This document shows positions 24,329-32,206 of a DNA stretch of 32,206 nt, in pieces. This stretch comes from Nostoc sp. LPT (GTDB taxonomy: Bacteria > Cyanobacteriota > Cyanobacteriia > Cyanobacteriales > Nostocaceae), in the NCBI RefSeq assembly GCF_017115165.1, contig NZ_JABXKF010000042.1, positions 1 to 32,206 of the forward strand, written 5' to 3'. The notes beneath the pieces are model-generated. The model saw only the letters and a program-made list of their open reading frames with translations. It made no database searches and was not told the DNA's origin. Positions within the stretch are counted from its first letter, which is position 1. Each line of letters begins with the position of its first letter. The translations under genes and the position numbers were made by a program.

Positions 24329-25252
24329 ATGATTGCCCAAGAAATTATCAAACGCTATGCAGCTAAGGAAAGAGATTTTCAACACCTGAATTTAAGCCAG
24401 ATTTATTTGCAGGGTGTTGATTTTAGTGGTGTTGATTTTAGCTATGCTAACCTCAGTAGTGCCAATCTCAGTGAGGCTAACTTAAGTTATGCCACCCTGG
24501 TTTGGACAGATTTAAATCGAGCAGACTTCCAAAAAGCCAATTTGCAAAACGCAAACTTGTTAAATGTGAGTCTACTGTGGGCAAACTTAAGTTACGCTAA
24601 TCTAACTAGAGTAAACTTAACCAATGCTCACTTAAATTATGCCAAGCTTGATTCTGTCTGCTTACGAGAGGCAAATTTAACAGATACTGATTTAGAAAAT
24701 GCTTGTTTGACTCAAGCAGACTTAACTGGGGCAAATTTGTTTAAAGCAAGTCTCAAAGCCACAGATTGCACTGGCGCTAAGTTTGATGATGCTAATCTTC
24801 GCCAATCCAACTGGGAAGGGGCGATTTTATGTGCTGCTTCTTTACAACGAGTTGATTTGGAACGAGCGCAATTACAGGATACTATTTTAAAGGGAGCCGA
24901 CTTAACAGAATCAGATTTAATTAAAGCGGACTTGAGTAGTGCAGATTTGAGTGATGCAATTTTACGTCAAGCTGCCTTGGAGTTAGCCTGTTTATTTAAT
25001 GCAGACTTGAGTCGTGCTAATTTAAAGTTAGCTTCTTTATTTAACGCCAACTTAGAGGAGGCGGTTCTAAATGGGGCAAATTTGAGTGATAGTGATTTAA
25101 GACATGCAAATTTCACAAATACCCAATTAGATGAGGTAAATTTTTCCGGTTCTCGCGTTAAGGGAGCGCTATTTACTGATGCTATTGGGTTAACCCCTCA
25201 ACAAAAGCAATGGTTGAGGAAAAATGGAGCATTAAATATTTCTGATTTGTAG
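24329..25252 (+). CDS. Pentapeptide-repeat protein
   Basis: This 307-aa protein consists almost entirely of tandem A(D/N)LXX pentapeptides (for example YANLSSANLSEANLSYATLV) from about residue 25 to 295, expected to form a right-handed quadrilateral beta helix. A short N-terminal helix (MIAQEIIKRYAAKERDF) and a C-terminal LTPQQKQWLRKNG tail cap it. No signal peptide, membrane segment or second domain is visible, so it is probably cytosolic. Cyanobacteria carry many such proteins, most without known function. It has the opposite orientation to the NRPS operon and shares its intergenic region. Confidence 0.93.
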   Translation: MIAQEIIKRYAAKERDFQHLNLSQIYLQGVDFSGVDFSYANLSSANLSEANLSYATLVWTDLNRADFQKANLQNANLLNVSLLWANLSYANLTRVNLTNAHLNYAKLDSVCLREANLTDTDLENACLTQADLTGANLFKASLKATDCTGAKFDDANLRQSNWEGAILCAASLQRVDLERAQLQDTILKGADLTESDLIKADLSSADLSDAILRQAALELACLFNADLSRANLKLASLFNANLEEAVLNGANLSDSDLRHANFTNTQLDEVNFSGSRVKGALFTDAIGLTPQQKQWLRKNGALNISDL

Positions 25253-25381
25253 AAAGAATTTCACGTATGCGTCAAGAGAGGCGCAAAGAAGAGAAACAAG
25301 AGAAATATTTAGTGTTCACAAACAATTTAGAATTGCTGTATTAGGAAATGGAGCTTTAAATACCTTTAGTTTTGAACAGAG

Positions 25382-26740
25382 ATGAGGAGCATAGAACAAA
25401 TTATCGAATGCACTGAAACATTAATTAATGATAAGACAGGAAAATCGCTCTCATTTATTCAAAAAGCTGTCTTGTCAGCATCTCTATTGGAAACAAAAAA
25501 AAATTATGCACAAATCGCTATAGAAAACAACTACTCAGAGAACTATATTAGGCAATTGGTTGCTCCTAAATTGTGGCAACTACTTTCTAATAGTCTTGGC
25601 GAGAAAGTTAATCGCACTAATTGTCGTGCTGTGCTAGAGCAACGACTAGATAATTCATTTTTGCAAACAATATCTCAGCCTACACATATGTGGCAAAAGA
25701 TAAATTTAGAACCTCCAGATGGGCAAGTTCCGCTTTCTTCTACCTTGTATATTGAGCGGGGTTTAGAACAAGTCTGTTATCAAGCAATTCTTCAACCTCG
25801 TGCGTTTATCCACATCAAAGCACCGCGAAAGATGGGGAAAACTTCTTTAATGACTAGAATTCTTGCTTATGGTAGTTCGCATGGTTATCATACTGTAAGG
25901 TTAAGTTTACATCGTGCTGAAACAGAAGTTTTTAGCTCATTAGAAAAATTTTTACGTTGGTTCTGTGCAAATGTTACTCATCAGTTAGGAATAAAGTCAA
26001 AGCTAGAGGAATATTGGGACGAGGATATGGGTGATTTGATGAACTGTACTATCTATTTTCAAGGGTATGTTTTACAGGAAATCAATACTCCCTTAATCTT
26101 AGCGTTAGATGAAGTGAATAAGTTGTTTGAATATCCTCAATTGACTCGTGATTTCTTGGGCCTATTGCGCTCATGGTATGAAGAAACTAGAGATATATCA
26201 ATTTGGCAAAAATTACGAGTGTTAATTGTTAAATCTACCGATATATATATTAATTTAGAGATTAACAAATCTCCTTTTAATATAGGGTTAGCAATTGATT
26301 TACCTGTTTTTACAAGATTGCAGTTAGAGGATTTAGCCCAACGTCACAGACTCCAACTTACAGCTTTCCAATTTGAACAATTAATGGCACTGACAGGAGG
26401 ATTTCCTTACTTGGTGCGACTGGCATTTTATCATAGCGTTCAACATCAAATTCCTGTGGACGATATACTACAAGATACCACGAATGATACTGGAATTTTT
26501 AGTGAGCATTTGCACAATCAGTTATACTCTATTCTGCAAAGTCCTGATTTGGTTGATGCTTTTCAACAAGTTATTAGGTCAACTGTACCGATTAGCTTAG
26601 AGCAAGAAGTAGCATTTAAGTTAAAAAGTTTAGGGCTGATATATCTAGAAAATAAAACTGCAACAGTTAGTTGTGGGTTATATAGAAAGTATTTTAGTGA
26701 TTACTTTATTAATGAAACAGCAATTTTAAATAATTCGTAA
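25382..26740 (+). CDS. AAA-like ATPase with vMAP-type N-terminal HTH
   Basis: The protein is 452 aa. Residues 1-80 match the helical vMAP (vWA-MoxR-associated) N-terminal domain: NYAQIAIENNYSENYIRQLV followed by KLWQLLSNSLGEKVNRTN. Residues 105-440 form an AAA-like (AAA_35-type) domain with Walker A APRKMGKTS (147-155), Walker B LILALDEVNKLF and a LTGGFPYLVRLAFYH motif near the C-terminal part. In cyanobacteria this architecture occurs in signalling or conflict-type NTPases whose effector is often a separate domain; none is fused here. It lies 129 bp after the pentapeptide gene. The function is unknown. Confidence 0.88.
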   Translation: MRSIEQIIECTETLINDKTGKSLSFIQKAVLSASLLETKKNYAQIAIENNYSENYIRQLVAPKLWQLLSNSLGEKVNRTNCRAVLEQRLDNSFLQTISQPTHMWQKINLEPPDGQVPLSSTLYIERGLEQVCYQAILQPRAFIHIKAPRKMGKTSLMTRILAYGSSHGYHTVRLSLHRAETEVFSSLEKFLRWFCANVTHQLGIKSKLEEYWDEDMGDLMNCTIYFQGYVLQEINTPLILALDEVNKLFEYPQLTRDFLGLLRSWYEETRDISIWQKLRVLIVKSTDIYINLEINKSPFNIGLAIDLPVFTRLQLEDLAQRHRLQLTAFQFEQLMALTGGFPYLVRLAFYHSVQHQIPVDDILQDTTNDTGIFSEHLHNQLYSILQSPDLVDAFQQVIRSTVPISLEQEVAFKLKSLGLIYLENKTATVSCGLYRKYFSDYFINETAILNNS

Positions 26741-26756
26741 TAAACAAGATCACAAA

Positions 26757-26785
26757 ATTCCCGACTTATTTAAGAAGTCGGGAAT
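26757..26785 (+). terminator. Perfect 11-bp hairpin between the ATPase and the exoprotein gene
   Basis: ATTCCCGACTT (26757-26767) and AAGTCGGGAAT (26775-26785) form a perfect stem with a 7-nt loop, 17 bp after the ATPase stop codon. There is no U run, so it may be a dispersed palindrome that also limits read-through. Confidence 0.6.
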
Positions 26786-26816
26786 CTGTAACTTTGAATA
26801 AAAAACAAATTGACTC

Positions 26817-29800
26817 ATGTTGAAAGTAGTAAACATTCCTAGACAGTACTCTTGGTATTTGAAAATATTATATATAATCTTATTTTTTAGTAATATATTT
26901 ACTTATTTTCTTATTTGTTATTACCCAGCTAACGCTCAAATAATACCCGATAACACTTTAGGAACTGAAAAATCTACTATTACCCCTCAAAATCTTCATG
27001 AATTAGTTGGTGGAGGCGCAATTCGCGGTGGTAATCTTTTCCATAGTTTTCAAGAATTTAATGTTAATCAAGGGCAGCAGGTTTATTTTACTAATCCAGT
27101 AGGCATTAATAACATCCTCACTCGCGTTACCGGAAATCATATATCTAAGATTTTCGGCACATTAGGTATAGATGGTACCGCGAATTTATTTTTGATTAAT
27201 CCTAATGGGATTGTTTTTGGTAAAAATGCTCGATTAGATATCGCAGGTTCTCTTGTAGCTAGTACTGCAAATGCAATTAAATTAGGAGAAAATGGGTTAT
27301 TTAGTGCAACAGAACCACAAAATAGTAATTTACTCACAATTCAGCCAACAGTTTTATTTGCTAATGCCTTGCACCAACAACAAGCAAAGATTAGTGTAGA
27401 AGGAAATTTAACAATAGGTAGTAGACAAACTCTTACGTTACAAGGAGAGATTGTTACTAACACAGGTTCTTTGACTGTACCAGGGGGAACGGTGCAGATT
27501 TTAGGAAATCAGGTGAGCTTATTAAATAATGCCACTATTAACACTGATGCTCTTAATAATGGCAATGGTGGCACTGTAATTATTAAAGCAAATGATCTAA
27601 CCCGTTTTGAGGGTAATATTAGTGCCCGTGGCGGTGAAAATTCTGGGAACGGTGGTTTTGTAGAAGTATCAGGTGGCAGAGTTGAATTTGCTGGTACTGT
27701 GGATACTAGTGCGTCAAATGGCTCATTTGGTAGATTACTGCTTGACCCTAAAGATATTTTGATTCAACCTGGGGGAACTCTTAGCGGTCAAAGTGTGAGC
27801 CAAGCGTTAGCGCTAAATAATGTAAGTTTGCAGGCGAGTAACGATATCACTGTTGATGATGATATTACTGGTATCGCAACAAACAGTCTCAGCTTAGAAG
27901 CGGGGCGCTCGCTCACCATTAATCCCAACCGCAGTATCATTCTCAATGGTGGTAATTTTAGCGCCAAAATTAACGATGAAAATGCGATCGCAACCGTTAG
28001 AGATGCTGGAGTAGCGCAGTTTCTCATGAACCCAGGTTCCCAAATCCTTACCAATGGCGGGAATGCAACTATTACATCAGGAAAGTTTGGGCAAAATAGT
28101 CAAATTAATACTACCGATGCATCCATCATTTCTGCAAAAAGTGGCGGTAATGGTGGCGACATTGCCCTAAACGCCATCAATGATATTACAACTGGTAATT
28201 TAATTAGTGGGTTTTTCAATATACCCAATATCACCGACTCCATAAATAGCGGTGACATTACTATCAATAGCAGCGCAGGCGGAATTACCACTACTAACTA
28301 TCTGTTAGCTAATGCTCAACAGCAAGCAGGAGATATTTCACTACTAGCCGCAGCTAATCTTAGCCTCAATGCCGCAGGCGACTTTCCTCGTTCGGGTAAT
28401 ATCGCTTCTATTGGAGACACACCAGGAAAAATTACATTTACTAGTGGTAATATCCTTTCTGGTAAAAATATTCGTATTGTCAATGCAAACTTAGGTGCTG
28501 ATAAAGGCAATGACATTACCCTCACCGCCCGCTCAATCTTTCTGGACACTACATCTATTTTCGCCTTAGCCAGGGGTAAAGGTAAAGGGGGAAATATGAT
28601 TCTCAATGCTACAGATGATGTAGTGATGCGGACAAGCGATATTGGTACAAATTCTGATGCGGCGTTGGCTGTAAATCTTCCTACTGGTGCTAGCGGCGAT
28701 GCTGGGGATTTTACTCTCAATGCTCGTCGGTTGAGCGTTAGCAAAGATCCAACAGCTTTTTTCCCTTTTAGAGCAACTACCATAAGTACTGGAACTGACG
28801 CAAACACAACGGGTAATGCCGGGAATTTAACAATTAATGCTTCAGAATCCATAGAAGTTATCGGTCGTCAACCCACAACCCCGATACTTACCCCTAGCCA
28901 ATTAGTGAGCCAACTTCTACAAGGAACGGGAGTAGGTATAAGCACAAATGCTTTCGGGAGTGGTAACGCTGGCAAACTGACGGTTAACACTGGGCGCTTA
29001 GTGCTTCGAGATGCAGGTGGAATTACCACGTTTCCAGTGTCAGGTAATGGCGGAGATTTAACAATTAATGCTACAGAAATATTGTTGCAGAATTTTGCCG
29101 GGATTCAAACGGCAACTGCTGGTTCCGGGCAAGCCGGGAATTTGACAATTAACGCTGATAATGTAACGCTCACCAATAGGTCGATAATCAATGCAACGGC
29201 GTTAGCTGGTACGGGCAATGCTGGTAACTTAACTTTATCAGTTAAACAACTAAATGTCCGTGATGATTCTATTGTCTCCTCAGCAACTACAGGAGAGGGG
29301 AATGCAGCAACATTAAATCTCAACGCTACCGACAAAGTAGAAGTGGTGGGGACTTTCGCAGACAATGGCGGTTTTCCCAGTAGCATCGGAACGAGTTCCT
29401 TGAGTCCAATTGGTGGTAATGCTGGGCCTTTGAATATTACGACTGGGCAGTTAATTGTCCGCCAAGGAGGAGAGATTTCTACCGCTACCGTTGGTCAAGG
29501 AAATGGCGCACCCATTACAATTAATACCCGCACGCTGCAATTAAATAACGGTAGGATTAACGCTTCCACAGCTGGTGCTGGTGACGGCGGTGATATTACT
29601 ATCAACGCCAGCGACTCTGTAGAAGTTGCTGGAAATGGATTTGCAGACTTGCAACAAAAAATTATCAATCCAGCTTATGCGGGTACTCTCAACCTTGATA
29701 ACTTTGACCAGGGAATTGTTGCTGTCAGCGCAGGCCAAGGTAAAGCCGGAAATGTTGTGATTCAAACTCCGAATTTTCTTAGCCGCAATAGTGGATTAAT

Positions 29801-30968
29801 TGCTACTACTGCTTTGCGTCAAGGACAAGGAGGGAATATTACCCTTGATAGCAGTAATACCTTCGAGTTAGATAACTCTTTTATCGGTACAGGAACATTA
29901 ACCAATGCCGAATCTGGCAATGTTAACCTAACAGCGCGTCAACTTACAGCCAAAGGAGGCGCACAGGTATTTACTACTACCTTTGGTTCTGGAAAAGCCG
30001 GGGATTTAACAGTTAATGCTTTCGAGTCCATTGATTTAATTGACCCCTCCCAGCAGGGTTTCGGCTCAGGCTTATTTGCTTCTTCGGCTCAAACTGCTGC
30101 CGGAAACGGGGGAGACATTAATATCAACATTCCCAATGGTGACTTAAATATCCGCGATCGCGCCACCGTATCTGTCAGCGCTTTAGGAACAGGCAATGCT
30201 GGAGATGTCAATATTGATGCCCGTGCAATCTCTATTAATCAAGGTTCCATCACTGCTACCAGCGTTTCTGGACAAGGAGGTAACATCAACCTTAAGGTAG
30301 CCAATAACCTACTTTTACGAAATAACAGTCAAATTTCCACCCGTGCGGGAACTGAAAACAGTGGCGGTGGTAATGGTGGCAATATCAATATTAATAGTGA
30401 ATTTATTATTGCTGTCCCTCAAGAAAACAGTGACATCACCGCCAATGCTTTTGCAGGAAATGGTGGGGATATCAACATTACGACTCAAGGTATTTTTGGC
30501 TTACAAGTTAATGACAAACTCACCCCAAATAGTGATATCACCGCCAGTTCTCAATTAGGCATCAATGGCATCGTTGATATTAATGCTCCAGATGTTGACC
30601 CTACTAGAGGATTAACTCAATTACCTTCTGTGCCTACCGATCCTGCAAATCAAATTGTGGCAGGTTGCCCTAGCAACGAAGAAGCAAATTTTGTGATTAG
30701 CGGACGGGGAGGTTTACCAGAAGACCCCCGCCAAGTGTTGCGTGGTCAGGTAGTTTTACAAGATATGCGAGTTGGTGCAGAAAGTTCCTTAAATAAACTT
30801 TCAGGGCAAATTAGCAATAGAAAAGTACCAGATATAAAAGCGCAACCACCACTACTAGAAGCTACTGGATGGATGATTAATCAACGAGGACAGCTAGAAT
30901 TAGTGGCAAATACTACCCAAGTACAACCTGATGGTGAGAGAAATAAAGGTGATTGTGGAAAATTATAA
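26817..30968 (+). CDS. Two-partner-secretion exoprotein (filamentous haemagglutinin N-terminal domain)
   Basis: This is a 1383-aa secreted protein. Residues 1-40 form a signal peptide (hydrophobic YLKILYIILFFSNIFTYFLI, probable cleavage after ANA). A TPS domain follows (about 41-290) with NPVGI (93-97) and NPNGI (128-132). Then come about 1,000 residues of glycine- and asparagine-rich repeats (GNAGNLTINA-type) expected to form a long right-handed beta helix. The C-terminal block (IVAGCPSNEEANFVISGRGG followed by LPEDP) is common to cyanobacterial members of the family. Such proteins are exported across the outer membrane by a TpsB/ShlB pore; no TpsB gene is in the window. The likely role is surface adhesion. 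No toxin-like C-terminal domain is seen. Confidence 0.93.
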   Translation: MLKVVNIPRQYSWYLKILYIILFFSNIFTYFLICYYPANAQIIPDNTLGTEKSTITPQNLHELVGGGAIRGGNLFHSFQEFNVNQGQQVYFTNPVGINNILTRVTGNHISKIFGTLGIDGTANLFLINPNGIVFGKNARLDIAGSLVASTANAIKLGENGLFSATEPQNSNLLTIQPTVLFANALHQQQAKISVEGNLTIGSRQTLTLQGEIVTNTGSLTVPGGTVQILGNQVSLLNNATINTDALNNGNGGTVIIKANDLTRFEGNISARGGENSGNGGFVEVSGGRVEFAGTVDTSASNGSFGRLLLDPKDILIQPGGTLSGQSVSQALALNNVSLQASNDITVDDDITGIATNSLSLEAGRSLTINPNRSIILNGGNFSAKINDENAIATVRDAGVAQFLMNPGSQILTNGGNATITSGKFGQNSQINTTDASIISAKSGGNGGDIALNAINDITTGNLISGFFNIPNITDSINSGDITINSSAGGITTTNYLLANAQQQAGDISLLAAANLSLNAAGDFPRSGNIASIGDTPGKITFTSGNILSGKNIRIVNANLGADKGNDITLTARSIFLDTTSIFALARGKGKGGNMILNATDDVVMRTSDIGTNSDAALAVNLPTGASGDAGDFTLNARRLSVSKDPTAFFPFRATTISTGTDANTTGNAGNLTINASESIEVIGRQPTTPILTPSQLVSQLLQGTGVGISTNAFGSGNAGKLTVNTGRLVLRDAGGITTFPVSGNGGDLTINATEILLQNFAGIQTATAGSGQAGNLTINADNVTLTNRSIINATALAGTGNAGNLTLSVKQLNVRDDSIVSSATTGEGNAATLNLNATDKVEVVGTFADNGGFPSSIGTSSLSPIGGNAGPLNITTGQLIVRQGGEISTATVGQGNGAPITINTRTLQLNNGRINASTAGAGDGGDITINASDSVEVAGNGFADLQQKIINPAYAGTLNLDNFDQGIVAVSAGQGKAGNVVIQTPNFLSRNSGLIATTALRQGQGGNITLDSSNTFELDNSFIGTGTLTNAESGNVNLTARQLTAKGGAQVFTTTFGSGKAGDLTVNAFESIDLIDPSQQGFGSGLFASSAQTAAGNGGDININIPNGDLNIRDRATVSVSALGTGNAGDVNIDARAISINQGSITATSVSGQGGNINLKVANNLLLRNNSQISTRAGTENSGGGNGGNININSEFIIAVPQENSDITANAFAGNGGDINITTQGIFGLQVNDKLTPNSDITASSQLGINGIVDINAPDVDPTRGLTQLPSVPTDPANQIVAGCPSNEEANFVISGRGGLPEDPRQVLRGQVVLQDMRVGAESSLNKLSGQISNRKVPDIKAQPPLLEATGWMINQRGQLELVANTTQVQPDGERNKGDCGKL

Positions 30969-31054
30969 GGGAAATGCCGAAAACCCTATATCTGCAAAAC
31001 TACCCATTTAATTAGGCACTGTACAATTTTATTTCTTGGAAGTCCCTCTATTGA

Positions 31055-32074
31055 TTATTTAGCCGTTTCTGACCACCAAGGGAAAGGCGCAGACGACATA
31101 GGTTTGGAACTCGGATTACCAATTTTCGCCGTTTCTATCGATGCAGTCGTAGCGATGGAAGCCACCACACCTTTGAAACTAATCGGTTTCTCATCTTTGT
31201 AAGTGATGGTTCCATTCAGGGTTTGTCCGCCATCTTTAGACTCAACATTGATCTCAACGATGTCCTTGTTAGTACGGGAACCAAGCACCCATGTAAACTC
31301 CCGAGGGGAATTCCCTGCGGTTTCGACCACGGTGTAAGAATTACGACTGGTGGAGCGGGTAGCTTGACAAGAACCCGTACTGGCAATAAGCTCATCAGAA
31401 ATACCATCCCAGTAGTTTCCAACCAGGGTTTTTCCGTCATCGTTAGACTTAATGTTGATGCTATTGATGATGCCTGTCTTATTTGTCCTATTAAAGTCAT
31501 AGAGACCGATCACCCAGATGCCATCATCATGCCACGATCCATCTGTCTGAATTTGCACTTGATACTGATTTTTTACTTGATCTGGAGTCGGCAAGGCAAC
31601 AGAGCGCAGAGAGACAGGCTCGTGAGCTACTGGGGTTTGCTGAGCATCAGATTGTACAAAAACAGGTTCTTGAGCTACAGGTTCTTGAGCAACTGAAGTC
31701 GGCTGTGCAACAGAGCGCACAAAAACAGGCTCTAAGATCCACGAATCACTAGCATTTTTCACAGTGGTTATATAACCCTGATTCTTTGTATCGGGAGCTA
31801 GTCTTTGATTGCTGTAGGATATGTTGGTGATGCAAACGCGATCGCCATAGAAAATTGACCCTGCCTTGCCATCAGCTTTAGTAATCTTCCAACTCTGTTT
31901 CCCGTCATCATAGCCATCTTGCCAATAGTAACAATCATGGCTATCAGCAAAAGCCCCCAAAATATTATTGTTGCCTGTTACCTCTTCTGTCGTTCTGATT
32001 TTAATGTAATTGGTAGAAGTTACTTCTCCTTGACCGCCTACTAGTTGAAGCCCTACTTTTCCCGTTGTGCTCAA
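31055..32074 (-). CDS. OAA-type lectin with N-terminal accessory domain (5' end disrupted)
   Basis: The C-terminal part (about 170-305) contains two Oscillatoria agardhii agglutinin-like repeats. The second, FTWVLGSRTNKDIVEINVES, then KDGGQTLNGTITY and PISFKG, closely follows the OAA pattern; the first (DGIWVIG... INSINIKSNDDGKTLVG) is more diverged. OAA-family proteins bind high-mannose glycans. Residues 1-115 form another domain that may be a beta-trefoil, and 116-165 is a linker with repeated QEPVFVQS-type units. The only start in this frame is a TTG at 32074, which cuts into the N-terminal domain. The same frame runs back to 32152 (GDSFYLKHESGKYLVNADRG) and is preceded by ATG-TGA at 32153-32158. 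No signal peptide is seen. The gene may be inactivated or may use the late TTG. Confidence 0.75.
   Translation of the reverse strand: MSTTGKVGLQLVGGQGEVTSTNYIKIRTTEEVTGNNNILGAFADSHDCYYWQDGYDDGKQSWKITKADGKAGSIFYGDRVCITNISYSNQRLAPDTKNQGYITTVKNASDSWILEPVFVRSVAQPTSVAQEPVAQEPVFVQSDAQQTPVAHEPVSLRSVALPTPDQVKNQYQVQIQTDGSWHDDGIWVIGLYDFNRTNKTGIINSINIKSNDDGKTLVGNYWDGISDELIASTGSCQATRSTSRNSYTVVETAGNSPREFTWVLGSRTNKDIVEINVESKDGGQTLNGTITYKDEKPISFKGVVASIATTASIETAKIGNPSSKPMSSAPFPWWSETAK
31590..31740. repeat. Degenerate coding repeats in the lectin linker
   Basis: Imperfect direct repeats encode (Q/H)EPVFV(R/Q)S(V/D)A-Q-T-type units, three to four copies, between the N-terminal domain and the OAA-like repeats. 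They are in phase with the reading frame and probably form a flexible linker of variable length. Confidence 0.6.
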
Positions 32075-32158
32075 CTGCGGCCAGTTGCGTCGTCCGCGAT
32101 CGGCATTAACAAGGTATTTTCCGCTCTCGTGTTTAAGATAAAAGCTATCACCTCACAT
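32075..32158 (-). other. Upstream in-frame extension of the lectin gene with ATG-TGA
   Basis: Codons from 32152 down to 32075 encode a convincing N-terminal segment (GDSFYLKHESGKYLVNADRG, then RRNWPQ) contiguous with the lectin frame. Immediately upstream, ATG (32156-32158) is followed by TGA (32153-32155). An AGG six bases before the ATG could act as a weak ribosome-binding site. This looks like a true start codon whose second codon has become a stop. Confidence 0.6.
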
Positions 32159-32206
32159 CTTGCACCTGGAAATATGAATGTCAAAACCACAACTAAGTGC
32201 AAGGAG

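Noticed and set aside
28316..29386. Minus-strand open frames inside the exoprotein gene
   Set aside because: They are by-products of the repetitive composition of the beta-helix coding sequence.
30969..31054. Terminator from TATAAGGG/CCCTATA between the exoprotein and lectin genes
   Set aside because: The pairing is short and imperfect, and there is no U run.

Overview
The window looks like chromosomal DNA of a filamentous, Nostoc/Anabaena-type cyanobacterium. The reasons are frequent HIP1 octamers (GCGATCGC), heptameric tandem repeats, a cyanobacterial-type magnesium chelatase H gene (chlH), a pentapeptide-repeat protein, a two-partner-secretion exoprotein and an OAA-type lectin. All calls come from reading the sequence; no database search was possible.

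Layout. 1-1701: a metal (Zn/Mn-type) ABC transporter ATPase and permease, with a seven-copy heptamer array running into the ATPase start codon. 1776-1892: tRNA-Phe(GAA) and a terminator-like hairpin. 1913-3774: relic of a mobile region, with a LexA-like palindrome, a tyrosine recombinase split over three frames, a truncated STAND-type NTPase on the other strand and a second heptamer array. 3959-7945: chlH on the minus strand. 8250-8850: repeat-rich spacer with an IS4-type transposase remnant interrupted by a small TA-flanked MITE.

8865-23861 is a 15-kb minus-strand locus. In transcription order it encodes a haem-oxygenase-like diiron protein, an Asp/Glu-type racemase, a stand-alone A-T NRPS protein, a large NRPS (TubC docking-C-A-[FkbM methyltransferase]-A end-T-C), two GT4 glycosyltransferases separated by a GT9 remnant, and two GT9-type glycosyltransferases. 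The first four genes overlap or lie close together, so they look like one operon. My reading is an uncharacterised pathway for a small, probably glycosylated, amino-acid-derived product. The second A domain has the ten-residue code expected for threonine. The first lacks the Asp that binds an alpha-amino group. There is no thioesterase, and the last NRPS domain is a condensation domain. The large NRPS is one uninterrupted frame except for two nonsense codons (TAA, TAG), both in the methyltransferase insert, so the pathway may have been lost recently.

24329-30968, plus strand: a pentapeptide-repeat protein, an AAA-like ATPase with a vMAP-type N-terminal helix-turn-helix, and a 1383-residue TPS exoprotein. 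31055-32152, minus strand: a lectin with an unrecognised N-terminal domain, a repeat-rich linker and two C-terminal OAA-like repeats; its frame opens ATG-TGA, so codon 2 is a stop.
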